Notes: generated by a model not told the origin, from the sequence alone. 47,021 bases of DNA from Streptococcus mitis (GCF_001579035.1 NZ_KQ970285.1:210199-257219), one strand, 5' to 3'; shown: positions 6,756-15,805, counted from the first letter of the stretch. Numbers and translations are program-made.

Positions 6756-8294
6756 ATGAGTGTGTATGGTAGAGTAGAAGAAGTTCATCAGGAGAATCGT
6801 GAACCTCTAGAATACCAAATCGAACAAGAATTGCATCATCGTGAATCAAGTCGTCTTCCTTTGGTGAAAATTTTACTATGGAGTACGCTTGTAACAGGAA
6901 TAACTCTAGGAGTACCGCTATTACTCGATTTAATGAGTGCACAAGAAGTGCAGGATTTTTATGCAGGTTGGGCGCTTCATCAGACAGGGAAGATTTACAG
7001 CGACTATTATGGAAGTCAAGGTTTACTTTATTATTTGCTGACTTACGTGACTCAGGGCGGATTTTTCTTTGCCATCTTTGAGTGGTTAGCCTTGGTAGCA
7101 GGAGGATTTTTCCTCTTTCGATCGGCGGACACCTTGACAGAGCAAGGAGACCAAGCTGGACAAATGGTGACTATTTTTTATATGCTAGTTATAGGTCTTG
7201 CTTTTGGTGGAGGCTATGCGACTCTTTTAGCGCTTCCTTTCTTATTCGCGGCCTTTAGTTTAGTTGCGGCTTATCTAAGTAATCCAAACCATGATAAGGG
7301 ATTTGTACGGATTGGGCTGGCTTTGGCGGGCGGATTTTTCTTTGCTCCCTTGGCATCGCTCCTGTTTATTGCTGTAGTGAGTTTAGGCTTGTTGGTCTTT
7401 AACCTTGGGCATAGACGTTTTACACATGGATTTTATCAGTTTCTTGCAGTGGCTTTAGGTTTTTCACTTGTCTTTTATCCAACTGCCTATTATAGTGTTG
7501 CAACAGGAAGTTTTGGGGATGCCATTAGTGGTATTCGCTATCCCATTGACAGTATTCGCTTTGATTTCACTTCTAAAATTTTAGAGAATATGGCTTTTTA
7601 TGGCTTGTTGTCCCTTGGTTTGGGATTTGTGGTTTGTATCTTTTTAGGTCTCTTTCAATCCAAACCTTCTAAACTATACGTCATTTCGGTTCCTGCAAGT
7701 TTTGTGACAATTTTAGGTTTGATTTTGCTTTTCTTTTCACAAGAGCCTCTGCACGCTTCTTATTTGATGGTCGTCTTCCCTGTTTTCCTACTTTTATTGG
7801 TAACCAATATTAAGAGTCAACAGAGGGGGCGTAGTGTTAGAAGAAGACGAAGAGAGACGCCAGTTAGCCTATGGAGTCGTTTCTTCAAAGGAAATCTATA
7901 TCTGCCAGTTTTAGGGCTTGTCTATCTTTTGACTGTTCCCTTTTTGATAAAGTTTGTCCTTTATCCGGTACCTTATCAAGAACGTAATCGTCTTGCTGAT
8001 TTAGTGAAAGAGGAGACAAGTACGGAAGATGCTGTCTATGCATGGGATGATACTGCTACTCTTTATCGTAAGAGTGAGCGCTTGTCGCCATCGGCTATTT
8101 TGTCCCCGTTGCACTATACAGCAACTGAGGAAAATCGGAATAAGCTACTCAATGACTTGAAAGAAAAACAACCTAAGGTGATTGTGGTGAACGATAAGGT
8201 GTCAGTCTGGTCTGAAGTGGAAACAATCTTGAAAGAAAATTACCAACCAGTAAAGACTGATTACTCAGAGTTTAAAGTCTATAAAATCAAATAA
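6756..8294 (+). CDS. Polytopic membrane protein, probable late-competence gene
   Basis: The start is ATG 6756, six bases after AGGAGA; the upstream TTG at 6738 would precede the ribosome binding site. The 512-residue protein has a hydrophilic N-terminus, about ten hydrophobic segments between residues 45 and 410, a basic loop (RRRRRE) near residue 365 and a soluble C-terminal domain of about 90 residues. The pattern QTGKIYSDYYGSQG between early helices and the C-terminal soluble domain recall GT-C type membrane glycosyltransferases, which is only a suggestion. It follows the com-box-driven small ORF by 36 bp and no terminator separates them, so competence induction is likely. Confidence 0.75.
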   Translation: MSVYGRVEEVHQENREPLEYQIEQELHHRESSRLPLVKILLWSTLVTGITLGVPLLLDLMSAQEVQDFYAGWALHQTGKIYSDYYGSQGLLYYLLTYVTQGGFFFAIFEWLALVAGGFFLFRSADTLTEQGDQAGQMVTIFYMLVIGLAFGGGYATLLALPFLFAAFSLVAAYLSNPNHDKGFVRIGLALAGGFFFAPLASLLFIAVVSLGLLVFNLGHRRFTHGFYQFLAVALGFSLVFYPTAYYSVATGSFGDAISGIRYPIDSIRFDFTSKILENMAFYGLLSLGLGFVVCIFLGLFQSKPSKLYVISVPASFVTILGLILLFFSQEPLHASYLMVVFPVFLLLLVTNIKSQQRGRSVRRRRRETPVSLWSRFFKGNLYLPVLGLVYLLTVPFLIKFVLYPVPYQERNRLADLVKEETSTEDAVYAWDDTATLYRKSERLSPSAILSPLHYTATEENRNKLLNDLKEKQPKVIVVNDKVSVWSEVETILKENYQPVKTDYSEFKVYKIK

Positions 8295-8297
8295 CCA

Positions 8298-8354
8298 AAT
8301 CAATATCTTGTGTATTTTTAAAAATTTTAGGATTTTTAACACAAGATATTGATT
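8298..8354 (+). promoter_or_regulatory. Tandem NrdR-box-like operator upstream of nrdD
   Basis: Two 16-mers, 8298-8313 (AATCAATATCTTGTGT) and 8339-8354 (ACACAAGATATTGATT), are exact reverse complements. Each matches about 13 of 16 positions of the NrdR consensus ACACWATATATWGTGT as I remember it. Their centres are 41 bp apart, about four helical turns, and the right box covers the nrdD -35. The same inverted repeat could act as terminator for the upstream gene, since T-rich sequence follows it. Confidence 0.7.
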
Positions 8355-8376
8355 TTTCTTTTTAGAGTGGTATAAT
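8349..8376 (+). promoter_or_regulatory. Promoter of nrdD
   Basis: TTGATT (8349-8354), a 16-nt spacer and a perfect TATAAT (8371-8376) lie 38 bp upstream of the nrdD start. The -35 is inside the right NrdR-like box. Confidence 0.75.
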
Positions 8377-8413
8377 ACTTTTTAGAAAGAACATTTTAGA
8401 AAAGAGCATGCAT

Positions 8414-10621
8414 ATGATTGCACTAGAAGAAAAAATTACAATTTTGCCAACTCTCTTCGTCGAGAAACGAGATGGGAGACGTGTTGTATTTGATGTGGAC
8501 AAGATTGACAAGGCTCTCCACAAGGCAGCAGACAAGGTTATGGATGTGACACCCTTGGTCGAAAAACGCCTCAATGCTCTGACCGAGCGAATTGTCACAG
8601 AAATTCATAGTCGCTTTCCACAGGGGGTTAAGATTTACGAAATTCAAAATATTGTAGAACATGAACTCCTTGAAGCCAAAGAATATGCGCTGGCTGAGGA
8701 GTATATTACTTATCGGACACAAAGGGATTTTGAGCGCTCAAAAGCGACAGATATTAACTTTAGTATCCATAAACTACTCAACAAAGACCAGGCGGTTGTC
8801 AATGAAAATGCTAATAAAGACAGTGATGTCTTTAACACTCAGCGTGATTTGACAGCAGGGATTGTTGGGAAATCAATCGGACTGCAAATGCTTCCTAAGC
8901 ACGTAGCCAATGCCCACCAAAAGGGGGATATCCACTATCACGATTTGGACTACAGTCCCTATACCCCTATGACCAACTGCTGTTTGATTGATTTTAAGGG
9001 TATGTTGGAAAATGGTTTTAAGATTGGAAATGCAGAGGTAGAGAGTCCCAAGTCTATCCAGACTGCGACAGCACAGATTTCTCAAATCATTGCCAACGTT
9101 GCTTCTAGCCAGTACGGTGGCTGTTCAGCTGACCGTATCGATGAAATTTTGGCGCCTTATGCAGAGAAGAACTATCAAAAACATCTCAAAGATGCAGAAG
9201 AGTGGGTATTGCCTGAAAAACGGGAAGATTACGCTTGGAAGAAAACGCAAAAGGACATCTACGATGCCATGCAATCTCTTGAGTATGAAATCAATACTCT
9301 CTTCACTTCAAATGGACAAACACCTTTTACTTCGCTAGGTTTTGGTCTGGGAACCAGTCGTTTTGAACGAGAAATTCAAAAAGCTATTTTAAACATTCGC
9401 ATCAAGGGTCTTGGTTCAGAACACCGTACGGCTATCTTTCCTAAACTTATCTTCACGCTTAAAAGAGGATTCAATTTAGAGGAAGGTTCGCCTAACTACG
9501 ACATCAAACAGTTGGCCCTCGAGTGTGCAACCAAACGGATGTATCCGGATGTCTTATCCTATGATAAGATTGTTGACTTGACAGGTTCTTTCAAAGTTCC
9601 TATGGGCTGCCGTTCGTTCCTTCAAGGATGGAAAGATGAGAATGGTGTAGAAGTCAATTCGGGTCGGATGAATCTAGGCGTTGTGACAGTTAACCTGCCT
9701 CGTATTGCTCTTGAGTCTGAGGGCGACATGAATAAGTTCTGGGAAATCTTCAACGAGCGTATGAATATCGCTGAGGATGCTCTGGTTTACCGTGTCGAAC
9801 GAACCAAGGAAGCGACACCGGCAAATGCTCCTATTCTTTATCAGTACGGTGCTTTTGGCCATCGTCTAGGTAAAGAAGAAAGTGTTGACCAGCTCTTTAA
9901 GAATCGTCGGGCAACAGTTTCGCTGGGTTACATCGGCTTGTATGAAGTAGCGACAGTTTTCTTTGGTAACAGCTGGGAAAGTAATCCAGATGCTAAGGAA
10001 TTCACGCTAGACATCATTCGCGATATGAAACGCCGTGTAGAAGAGTGGTCTGACCAATATGGCTACCATTTCTCTATCTACTCAACACCGTCTGAAAGTT
10101 TGACAGACCGTTTCTGTCGACTAGATACAGACAAGTTTGGTTCTATTCCTGATATTACAGATAAGGAATACTACACCAACTCTTTCCACTACGATGTTCG
10201 TAAAAATCCAACACCGTTTGAAAAATTAGACTTTGAGAAAGTCTATCCAGAAGCAGGTGCGTCAGGTGGTTTCATCCATTATTGTGAGTATCCAGTCCTC
10301 CAGCAAAATCCTAAAGCCTTGGAAGCTGTCTGGGATTATGCTTATGACCGTGTGGGTTATCTTGGAACCAATACTCCAATAGACCGTTGCTACAAGTGTG
10401 ACTTTGAAGGGGATTTTGAACCAACTGAGAGAGGATTTGCTTGTCCAAACTGTGGCAATAGCGACCCTAAAACAGTAGACGTTGTTAAACGGACTTGTGG
10501 CTATTTAGGTAATCCTCAAGCGAGACCCATGGTCAACGGCCGTCACAAGGAAATCGCAGCGCGTGTCAAACATATGAATGGCTCAACGATTAAAATAGCT
10601 GGTAACCAAGTAACCAATTAG
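8414..10621 (+). CDS. nrdD: Anaerobic ribonucleoside-triphosphate reductase
   Basis: NrdD reduces ribonucleoside triphosphates to deoxyribonucleotides without oxygen, using a glycyl radical. The 735-residue protein has an N-terminal ATP cone (FVEKRDGRRVVFDVDKI), the central barrel with active-site cysteines (PMTNCCLIDF region), a C-terminal four-Cys zinc site (CYKC ... CPNC) and the radical loop RTCGYLG near the C-terminus. ATG 8414 is preferred over ATG 8408 because the AAAGAG ribosome binding site touches the latter. Its activase NrdG is encoded nearby at 11316, and a tandem NrdR-like operator precedes it. Confidence 0.95.
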   Translation: MIALEEKITILPTLFVEKRDGRRVVFDVDKIDKALHKAADKVMDVTPLVEKRLNALTERIVTEIHSRFPQGVKIYEIQNIVEHELLEAKEYALAEEYITYRTQRDFERSKATDINFSIHKLLNKDQAVVNENANKDSDVFNTQRDLTAGIVGKSIGLQMLPKHVANAHQKGDIHYHDLDYSPYTPMTNCCLIDFKGMLENGFKIGNAEVESPKSIQTATAQISQIIANVASSQYGGCSADRIDEILAPYAEKNYQKHLKDAEEWVLPEKREDYAWKKTQKDIYDAMQSLEYEINTLFTSNGQTPFTSLGFGLGTSRFEREIQKAILNIRIKGLGSEHRTAIFPKLIFTLKRGFNLEEGSPNYDIKQLALECATKRMYPDVLSYDKIVDLTGSFKVPMGCRSFLQGWKDENGVEVNSGRMNLGVVTVNLPRIALESEGDMNKFWEIFNERMNIAEDALVYRVERTKEATPANAPILYQYGAFGHRLGKEESVDQLFKNRRATVSLGYIGLYEVATVFFGNSWESNPDAKEFTLDIIRDMKRRVEEWSDQYGYHFSIYSTPSESLTDRFCRLDTDKFGSIPDITDKEYYTNSFHYDVRKNPTPFEKLDFEKVYPEAGASGGFIHYCEYPVLQQNPKALEAVWDYAYDRVGYLGTNTPIDRCYKCDFEGDFEPTERGFACPNCGNSDPKTVDVVKRTCGYLGNPQARPMVNGRHKEIAARVKHMNGSTIKIAGNQVTN

Positions 10622-10632
10622 AAAGAAATGAA

Positions 10633-10773
10633 ATGGGAAAATATCAATTAGACGATAAGGGGCGTGCACAAGTGACCCGTTATCACGAGAAACACTCTAA
10701 AGGTGGAGCTGGTAAGAAAGAACGCTTGCTCAACCTCAGAGAACAATTTTTAAATAAGAATAAGAAGAAATAA
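10633..10773 (+). CDS. Small basic conserved protein between nrdD and the GNAT gene
   Basis: ATG 10633 opens a 46-codon frame: MGKYQLDDKGRAQVTRYHEK, then a Gly/Lys-rich stretch and NLREQFLNKNKKK. It is strongly basic, has no membrane segment, and begins 12 bp after the nrdD stop, so it should be co-transcribed with nrdD. Pneumococcal genomes carry an unnamed small gene at this position, which supports it as real. I do not recognise a domain; the composition would fit a nucleic-acid-binding peptide but nothing shows this. Confidence 0.6.
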   Translation: MGKYQLDDKGRAQVTRYHEKHSKGGAGKKERLLNLREQFLNKNKKK

Positions 10774-10798
10774 AAGTGAGAGTCAGCTCTCGCTTTTC
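10774..10798 (+). terminator. Intrinsic terminator inside the nrd locus
   Basis: AGTGAGAG-TCAG-CTCTCGCT followed by TTTCTC lies just after the small ORF stop. It would separate nrdD and the small ORF from the GNAT-nrdG-kinase unit, or act as an attenuator. Confidence 0.75.
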
Positions 10799-10816
10799 TC
10801 ATAGTGGGAGGTAAGG

Positions 10817-11323
10817 ATGGAATTACACAGACCAAGATTAGCAGATAAAGAAACAGTTTTAGAGATGATGGCAGAGTTTGAAAAGAGCCAATCAGCCCAT
10901 GATGGCGGATTTTGGGATACAGAGAACTTTGTGTATGAAGAGTGGTTGGAAACAAATATGCAAAAAGAGACAGGAATAAACTTGCCTGAAAATCGTGTTC
11001 CTTCTATTCAATTTGTATCATTTGATGATGCAGGTCATGCTCTAGGATTTTTGAATCTGCGATTGAGACTGAATGAGGGTTTACTGAATTATGCTGGCCA
11101 CATTGGCTACTCCATTCGTCCATCTGAAAGAGGCAAGGGTTATGCAAAAGAGACTCTCCGTCAGGGCTTGCAAGTTGCTAAGGAAAAGAACATCAAGAGA
11201 ACTCTAGTGACCTGTAGCGTGAAGAATCCTGCTAGCAGAGTAGTTATTCTAGCAAATGGTGGGCTCCTTGAGGATGTTCGCAATGGTGTGGAGCGTTATT
11301 GGATAGAGGTAGCGAATGAATAA
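10817..11323 (+). CDS. GNAT family N-acetyltransferase
   Basis: The 168-residue protein shows the GNAT fold, with the acetyl-CoA-binding motif A at about residues 95-115 (GHIGYSIRPSERGKGYAKETL; RGKGYA is the pyrophosphate loop) and the C-terminal VILANGGLLEDVR / ERYWIEV segment seen in RimJ/RimL-like enzymes. Substrate unknown. It starts after a GGGAGG ribosome binding site and overlaps nrdG by 8 bases. Its conserved place between nrdD and nrdG may just reflect operon history. Confidence 0.87.
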   Translation: MELHRPRLADKETVLEMMAEFEKSQSAHDGGFWDTENFVYEEWLETNMQKETGINLPENRVPSIQFVSFDDAGHALGFLNLRLRLNEGLLNYAGHIGYSIRPSERGKGYAKETLRQGLQVAKEKNIKRTLVTCSVKNPASRVVILANGGLLEDVRNGVERYWIEVANE

Positions 11324-11906
11324 TCCAAAACCACAAGAATGGAAAAGTGAGGAACTCAGTCAAGGGCGTATTATTGATTACAAGGCCTTCAACTTTGTGG
11401 ATGGAGAGGGTGTGCGTAACTCTCTCTATGTATCAGGCTGCATGTTTCACTGCGAGGGGTGTTATAATGTAGCGACTTGGTCTTTTAATGCTGGCATTCC
11501 CTATACAGCAGAGCTAGAAGAACAGATCATGGCAGACCTTGCCCAGCCCTATGTTCAAGGCTTGACTTTGTTGGGAGGAGAACCTTTTCTCAATACGGGG
11601 ATTCTCCTGCCTCTCGTTAAACGCATTCGAAAGGAACTACCAGAAAAAGACATCTGGTCCTGGACGGGCTACACTTGGGAAGAAATGATGCTGGAGACTC
11701 CAGACAAATTGGAACTCTTATCACTGATTGACATCCTTGTAGATGGACGGTATGACCGAACTAAGAGAAATCTCATGCTCCAGTTTCGAGGATCGTCCAA
11801 CCAACGAATTATCGATGTGCAAAAATCGCTCCAAAGTGAGCAAGTAGTGATTTGGGACAAGCTTAATGACGGAAAAGAAAGCTATGAACAGGTGAAGAGA
11901 GAATGA
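11316..11906 (+). CDS. nrdG: Anaerobic ribonucleotide reductase activating protein (radical SAM)
   Basis: NrdG uses S-adenosylmethionine and a [4Fe-4S] cluster to put the glycyl radical on NrdD. The 196-residue protein has the CxxxCxxC cluster motif in SGCMFHCEGCYN (about residues 42-49), FVDGEGVRNSLYVSGC before it, and the GGEPF SAM-binding motif near residue 88. Length is somewhat above the E. coli protein but normal for streptococci. It overlaps both neighbours (GNAT upstream, kinase downstream by 4 bases, ATGA), indicating one polycistronic message. Confidence 0.94.
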   Translation: MNNPKPQEWKSEELSQGRIIDYKAFNFVDGEGVRNSLYVSGCMFHCEGCYNVATWSFNAGIPYTAELEEQIMADLAQPYVQGLTLLGGEPFLNTGILLPLVKRIRKELPEKDIWSWTGYTWEEMMLETPDKLELLSLIDILVDGRYDRTKRNLMLQFRGSSNQRIIDVQKSLQSEQVVIWDKLNDGKESYEQVKRE

Positions 11907-12532
11907 AGAAAAAAGACTTAGTAGACCAACTAGTCTCAGAGATCGAGACGGGGAAAGTCAGGACACTGGGAATATACGGTCATGGGGCTTCAGGTAAATC
12001 AACCTTTGCACAGGAATTGTACCAAACCTTAGATTATACTACGGTAAATTTGCTAGAAACAGATCCTTATATCACCTCAGGACGCCATCTGGTAGTGCCA
12101 AAGGAGACTCCAGACCAAAAAGTGACCGCTTGTTTACCTGTGGCTCATGAACTGGTAAGTTTAGAAAGAGACATTCTCGCTTTAAAGGCTGGCATGGATA
12201 TCTTAACAATTGAAGAACCTTGGAAGGCTAGTGAGGTCTTATCTGGAGCCAAACTAATTCTGATTGTCGAAGGGATGTCTGTAGGATTTTTACCAAAGGA
12301 ACTCTTTGACAAAACCATCTGTTTCTACACGGATGAGGACACCGAATTAAAGAGGCGCCTAGCTAGAGATACGACTGTGAGAAATCGCGATGCCTCCTTT
12401 ATATTGGCTAGCCATCAGATGAGACGGGAGCAGTATCTGCGATACTATAAAGAAACTGAGTCAAGGGCGGACATTCTAGTGGACCAATCAGAAGGTAAAT
12501 TTGAGGTCAAGAGGAGTCAGCTTATTATATAG
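11903..12532 (+). CDS. Uridine kinase / phosphoribulokinase-family P-loop kinase
   Basis: The 209-residue protein has an early Walker A motif (GHGASGKST, about residues 26-34), an LLETDPYITSGRH segment in the position of the substrate-binding loop, LILIVEGMSVG as the Walker B-like strand and KRRLARDTTVRNRD near the lid. This fits the uridine kinase-like group of P-loop kinases. The true substrate is not certain; a nucleoside role would suit its coupling (ATGA overlap) to nrdG. It is the last gene before the ribosomal protein promoter. Confidence 0.8.
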   Translation: MKKKDLVDQLVSEIETGKVRTLGIYGHGASGKSTFAQELYQTLDYTTVNLLETDPYITSGRHLVVPKETPDQKVTACLPVAHELVSLERDILALKAGMDILTIEEPWKASEVLSGAKLILIVEGMSVGFLPKELFDKTICFYTDEDTELKRRLARDTTVRNRDASFILASHQMRREQYLRYYKETESRADILVDQSEGKFEVKRSQLII

Positions 12533-12611
12533 AAGAAAATCCCTAATTTTAGAAAGAAAAAGTAGGAAAACAGTTTCATCGTAAAAAAACGAAAAAACAG
12601 CAACAAATCCC

Positions 12612-12640
12612 TTGCAATCGCAGGGGCTTTGTGTTATTCT
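12612..12640 (+). promoter_or_regulatory. Main promoter of the S10-spc-alpha operon
   Basis: TTGCAA (12612-12617), a 17-nt spacer and TATTCT (12635-12640) with a TG extension two bases upstream. The -35 is inside a small hairpin (CCCTTGC-AATC-GCAGGGG) that could also end the kinase transcript. Confidence 0.7.
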
Positions 12641-12644
12641 ATTA

Positions 12645-12771
12645 TGGTGCTGTAAATTACAGCCTTAGCTTTGATGCAAGAGGTTGCGACACGCTCGGTT
12701 GCATTGCCACGCAACACCGCGTCGGTTTTCTTGTGGAGCTAGCCTATTATCTTAAATAGACGAAAAGGAGA
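12645..12771 (+). promoter_or_regulatory. Structured 5' leader of the ribosomal operon
   Basis: About 130 nt separate the promoter from rpsJ. The leader contains nested inverted repeats: GCTGTAAATTACAGC near the start, and a larger stem around 12690-12735 with GTTGC / GCAAC inside CGAC / GTCG arms. This fits a regulated leader. No known ribosomal-protein binding motif was recognised. Confidence 0.45.
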
Positions 12772-12776
12772 AAAAG

Positions 12777-13085
12777 ATGGCAAACAAAAAAATCCGTATC
12801 CGTTTGAAAGCTTACGAACACCGTACGCTTGACACAGCGGCTGCAAAAATCGTAGAATCAGCTACTCGTACAGGTGCACAAGTTGCGGGTCCAATCCCAC
12901 TTCCAACTGAACGTAGCCTCTACACAATCATTCGTGCGACTCACAAATACAAAGACTCACGCGAACAATTTGAAATGCGTACACACAAACGTTTGATCGA
13001 TATCGTTAACCCAACTCAAAAAACAGTTGATGCTTTGATGAAATTGGATCTTCCAAGTGGTGTAAACGTAGAAATCAAACTTTAA
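12777..13085 (+). CDS. rpsJ: 30S ribosomal protein S10
   Basis: The 102-residue protein ([22 protein letters not shown]...) is a standard bacterial S10, a 30S head protein that also pairs with NusB in antitermination. It opens the S10 cluster after an AAAGGAG ribosome binding site. The codon use is strongly biased, as in the other ribosomal genes here. An unusually long 216-bp spacer with a structured repeat separates it from rplC. Confidence 0.98.
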
Positions 13086-13127
13086 TCTAAAATATAAAAG
13101 AGCAGAGGCTGGTGTTTCAATCTAATT

Positions 13128-13230
13128 GAACACGGGCTAAACTCGGTGTGAAAAAGATAAACTTCCTAGTGTCTGCTAGACACTGCGTCAGTTTCCTATT
13201 TTCACTTTGAGTTTGACGCCCTTTGTATCT
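13128..13230 (+). repeat. Structured intergenic element A (rpsJ-rplC gap)
   Basis: The region folds as one long interrupted hairpin: GGGC/GCCC, AAACTC/GAGTTT, GTGAAA/TTTCAC, AAACT/AGTTT and AGTGTC/GACACT, with internal loops AAGAT|CCTA and TCCT|GCGTC. It ends with TTTGTATC. Related copies with different stem bases lie at 19601-19699 (inverted), 19723-19824 and, more weakly, 20290-20375. Confidence 0.75.
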
Positions 13231-13301
13231 TAGACTTGAGCATAAAAAACGCTCGTTAAAAACTTTTTGAATAAAAAATATAGAAAAGGAACTATTTTCT
13301 C

Positions 13302-13928
13302 ATGACAAAAGGAATCTTAGGGAAAAAAGTGGGAATGACTCAAATCTTCACTGAAGCTGGCGAATTGATCCCTGTAACAGTTATTGAAGCAACTCCAAAC
13401 GTTGTCCTTCAAGTTAAAACTGTTGAAACAGACGGATACAACGCTATCCAAGTTGGTTTCGATGACAAACGCGAAGTATTGAGCAACAAACCTGCTAAAG
13501 GACATGTAGCGAAAGCTAACACGGCTCCTAAGCGCTTCATTCGTGAATTCAAAAACGTTGAAGGCTTGGAAGTTGGCGCTGAAATCACAGTTGAAACATT
13601 CGCAGCTGGAGACGTTGTTGACGTAACTGGTACTTCTAAAGGTAAAGGTTTCCAAGGTGTTATCAAACGCCACGGACAATCACGTGGACCAATGGCTCAC
13701 GGTTCTCGTTACCACCGTCGTCCAGGTTCTATGGGACCTGTTGCACCTAACCGCGTATTCAAAGGTAAAAACCTTGCAGGACGTATGGGTGGCGACCGCG
13801 TAACAATTCAAAACCTTGAAGTTGTACAAGTTGTTCCAGAAAAGAACGTTATCCTTATCAAAGGTAACGTACCAGGTGCTAAGAAATCTCTTATCACTAT
13901 CAAATCAGCAGTTAAAGCTGGTAAATAA
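13302..13928 (+). CDS. rplC: 50S ribosomal protein L3
   Basis: The 208-residue protein starts [16 protein letters not shown] and carries the conserved [15 protein letters not shown] and [22 protein letters not shown] segments whose extension reaches the peptidyl transferase centre. Length is typical. The ribosome binding site (AAAAGGA) is about 11 bases upstream, longer than usual. It follows the structured spacer element A. Confidence 0.98.
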
Positions 13929-13952
13929 TAAAGAAAGGGGAAATCAGTCACA

Positions 13953-14576
13953 ATGGCAAACGTAACATTATTTGACCAAACTGGTAAAGAAGCTGGCCAA
14001 GTTGTTCTTAACGATGCAGTATTTGGTATCGAACCAAATGAATCAGTTGTGTTTGATGTGATCATCAGCCAACGCGCAAGCCTTCGCCAAGGAACACACG
14101 CTGTTAAAAACCGCTCTGCAGTATCAGGTGGTGGACGCAAACCATGGCGTCAAAAAGGAACTGGACGTGCTCGTCAAGGTTCTATCCGCTCACCACAATG
14201 GCGTGGTGGTGGTGTTGTCTTCGGACCAACTCCACGTTCATACGGCTACAAACTTCCACAAAAAGTTCGTCGCCTAGCTCTTAAATCAGTTTACTCTGAA
14301 AAAGTTGCTGAAAACAAATTTGTAGCCGTTGATTCTCTTGAATTTACAGCTCCAAAAACTGCTGAATTTGCAAAAGTTCTTGCAGCATTGAGCATCGATT
14401 CTAAAGTTCTTGTTATCCTTGAAGAAGGAAATGAATTCGCAGCTCTTTCAGCTCGTAACCTTCCAAACGTGAAAGTTGCAACTGCTACAACTGCAAGTGT
14501 TCTTGACATCGCAAATAGCGACAAACTTCTTGTCACACAAGCAGCTATCTCTAAAATCGAGGAGGTTCTTGCATAA
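13953..14576 (+). CDS. rplD: 50S ribosomal protein L4
   Basis: The 207-residue L4 has the extended exit-tunnel loop [13 protein letters not shown] at residues 63-75. The G69-T70-G71 stretch where pneumococcal macrolide-resistance changes are known is unaltered, so nothing here predicts L4-based macrolide resistance. It overlaps rplW by one base (TAATG), which suggests coupled translation. Confidence 0.98.
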
Positions 14577-14872
14577 TGAATTTGTATGATGTTATCAAAA
14601 AACCTGTCATCACTGAAAGCTCAATGGCTCAACTTGAAGCAGGCAAATATGTATTTGAAGTTGACACTCGTGCACACAAACTTTTGATTAAGCAAGCTGT
14701 TGAAGCTGCTTTCGAAGGTGTTAAAGTTGCCAACGTTAACACAATCAACGTAAAACCAAAAGCTAAACGTGTTGGACGTTACACTGGTTTTACTAACAAA
14801 ACTAAAAAAGCTATCATCACACTTACAGCTGATTCTAAAGCAATCGAGTTGTTTGCTGCTGAAGCTGAATAA
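14576..14872 (+). CDS. rplW: 50S ribosomal protein L23
   Basis: This 98-residue protein ([21 protein letters not shown]...) is L23, which sits at the tunnel exit and docks trigger factor and SRP. The start overlaps the rplD stop, and the AGGAGG ribosome binding site lies inside the end of rplD. Confidence 0.98.
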
Positions 14873-14889
14873 TCTAAGGAGGAAATATC

Positions 14890-15723
14890 GTGGGAATTCG
14901 TGTTTATAAACCAACAACAAACGGTCGCCGTAATATGACTTCTTTGGATTTCGCTGAAATCACAACAAGCACTCCTGAAAAATCATTGCTTGTTGCATTG
15001 AAGAGCAAGGCTGGTCGTAACAACAACGGTCGTATCACAGTTCGTCACCAAGGTGGTGGACACAAACGTTTCTACCGTTTGGTTGACTTCAAACGTAATA
15101 AAGACAACGTTGAAGCAGTTGTTAAAACAATCGAGTACGATCCAAACCGTTCTGCAAACATCGCTCTTGTACACTACACTGACGGTGTGAAAGCATACAT
15201 CATCGCTCCAAAAGGTCTTGAAGTAGGTCAACGTATCGTTTCAGGTCCAGAAGCAGATATCAAAGTCGGAAACGCTCTTCCACTTGCTAACATCCCAGTT
15301 GGTACTTTGATCCACAATATCGAGTTGAAACCAGGTCGTGGTGGTGAATTGGTACGTGCTGCTGGTGCATCTGCTCAAGTATTGGGTTCTGAAGGCAAAT
15401 ACGTTCTTGTTCGTCTTCAATCAGGTGAAGTTCGTATGATTCTTGGAACTTGCCGTGCTACAGTTGGTGTTGTCGGAAACGAACAACATGGACTTGTAAA
15501 CCTTGGTAAAGCAGGACGTAGCCGTTGGAAAGGTATTCGTCCAACAGTTCGTGGTTCTGTAATGAACCCTAACGATCACCCACACGGTGGTGGTGAAGGT
15601 AAAGCACCAGTTGGTCGTAAAGCACCATCTACCCCATGGGGCAAACCTGCTCTTGGTCTTAAAACTCGTAACAAGAAAGCGAAATCTGACAAACTTATCG
15701 TTCGTCGTCGCAACGAGAAATAA
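14890..15723 (+). CDS. rplB: 50S ribosomal protein L2
   Basis: L2 (277 residues) begins at a GTG codon after AAGGAGG and contains the conserved [18 protein letters not shown] and [14 protein letters not shown] motifs; the latter holds the histidine important for peptidyl transfer. Length is standard. The gap to rpsS is about 100 bp and contains two hairpins. Confidence 0.98.
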
Positions 15724-15728
15724 TATTA

Positions 15729-15805
15729 AACTAGTCGCTTAAGCAACTAGTAAATCCGCCAGCTCGGTAGCGCTCCATGTGAGCGCAAGCCGCTGTGGTA
15801 CAACA
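15729..15805 (+). other. Hairpin-rich rplB-rpsS spacer
   Basis: ACTAGT-CGCTTAAGCA-ACTAGT is followed by a larger hairpin, CAGC...GCGCTC-CATGT-GAGCGC...GCTG. There is no T tract, so it is not a clear terminator; mRNA processing or stability are possible roles. Confidence 0.5.

Noticed and set aside
12645-12771. tRNA-like or riboswitch structure in the ribosomal leader
   Set aside because: The stems do not form a cloverleaf and no known aptamer core was recognised; it is kept only as a structured leader.
13317-13679. Long open frames antisense to rplC and other ribosomal genes
   Set aside because: They mirror the strongly biased codon use of the sense genes, lack ribosome binding sites and have low-complexity Phe/Ser/Val-rich translations.
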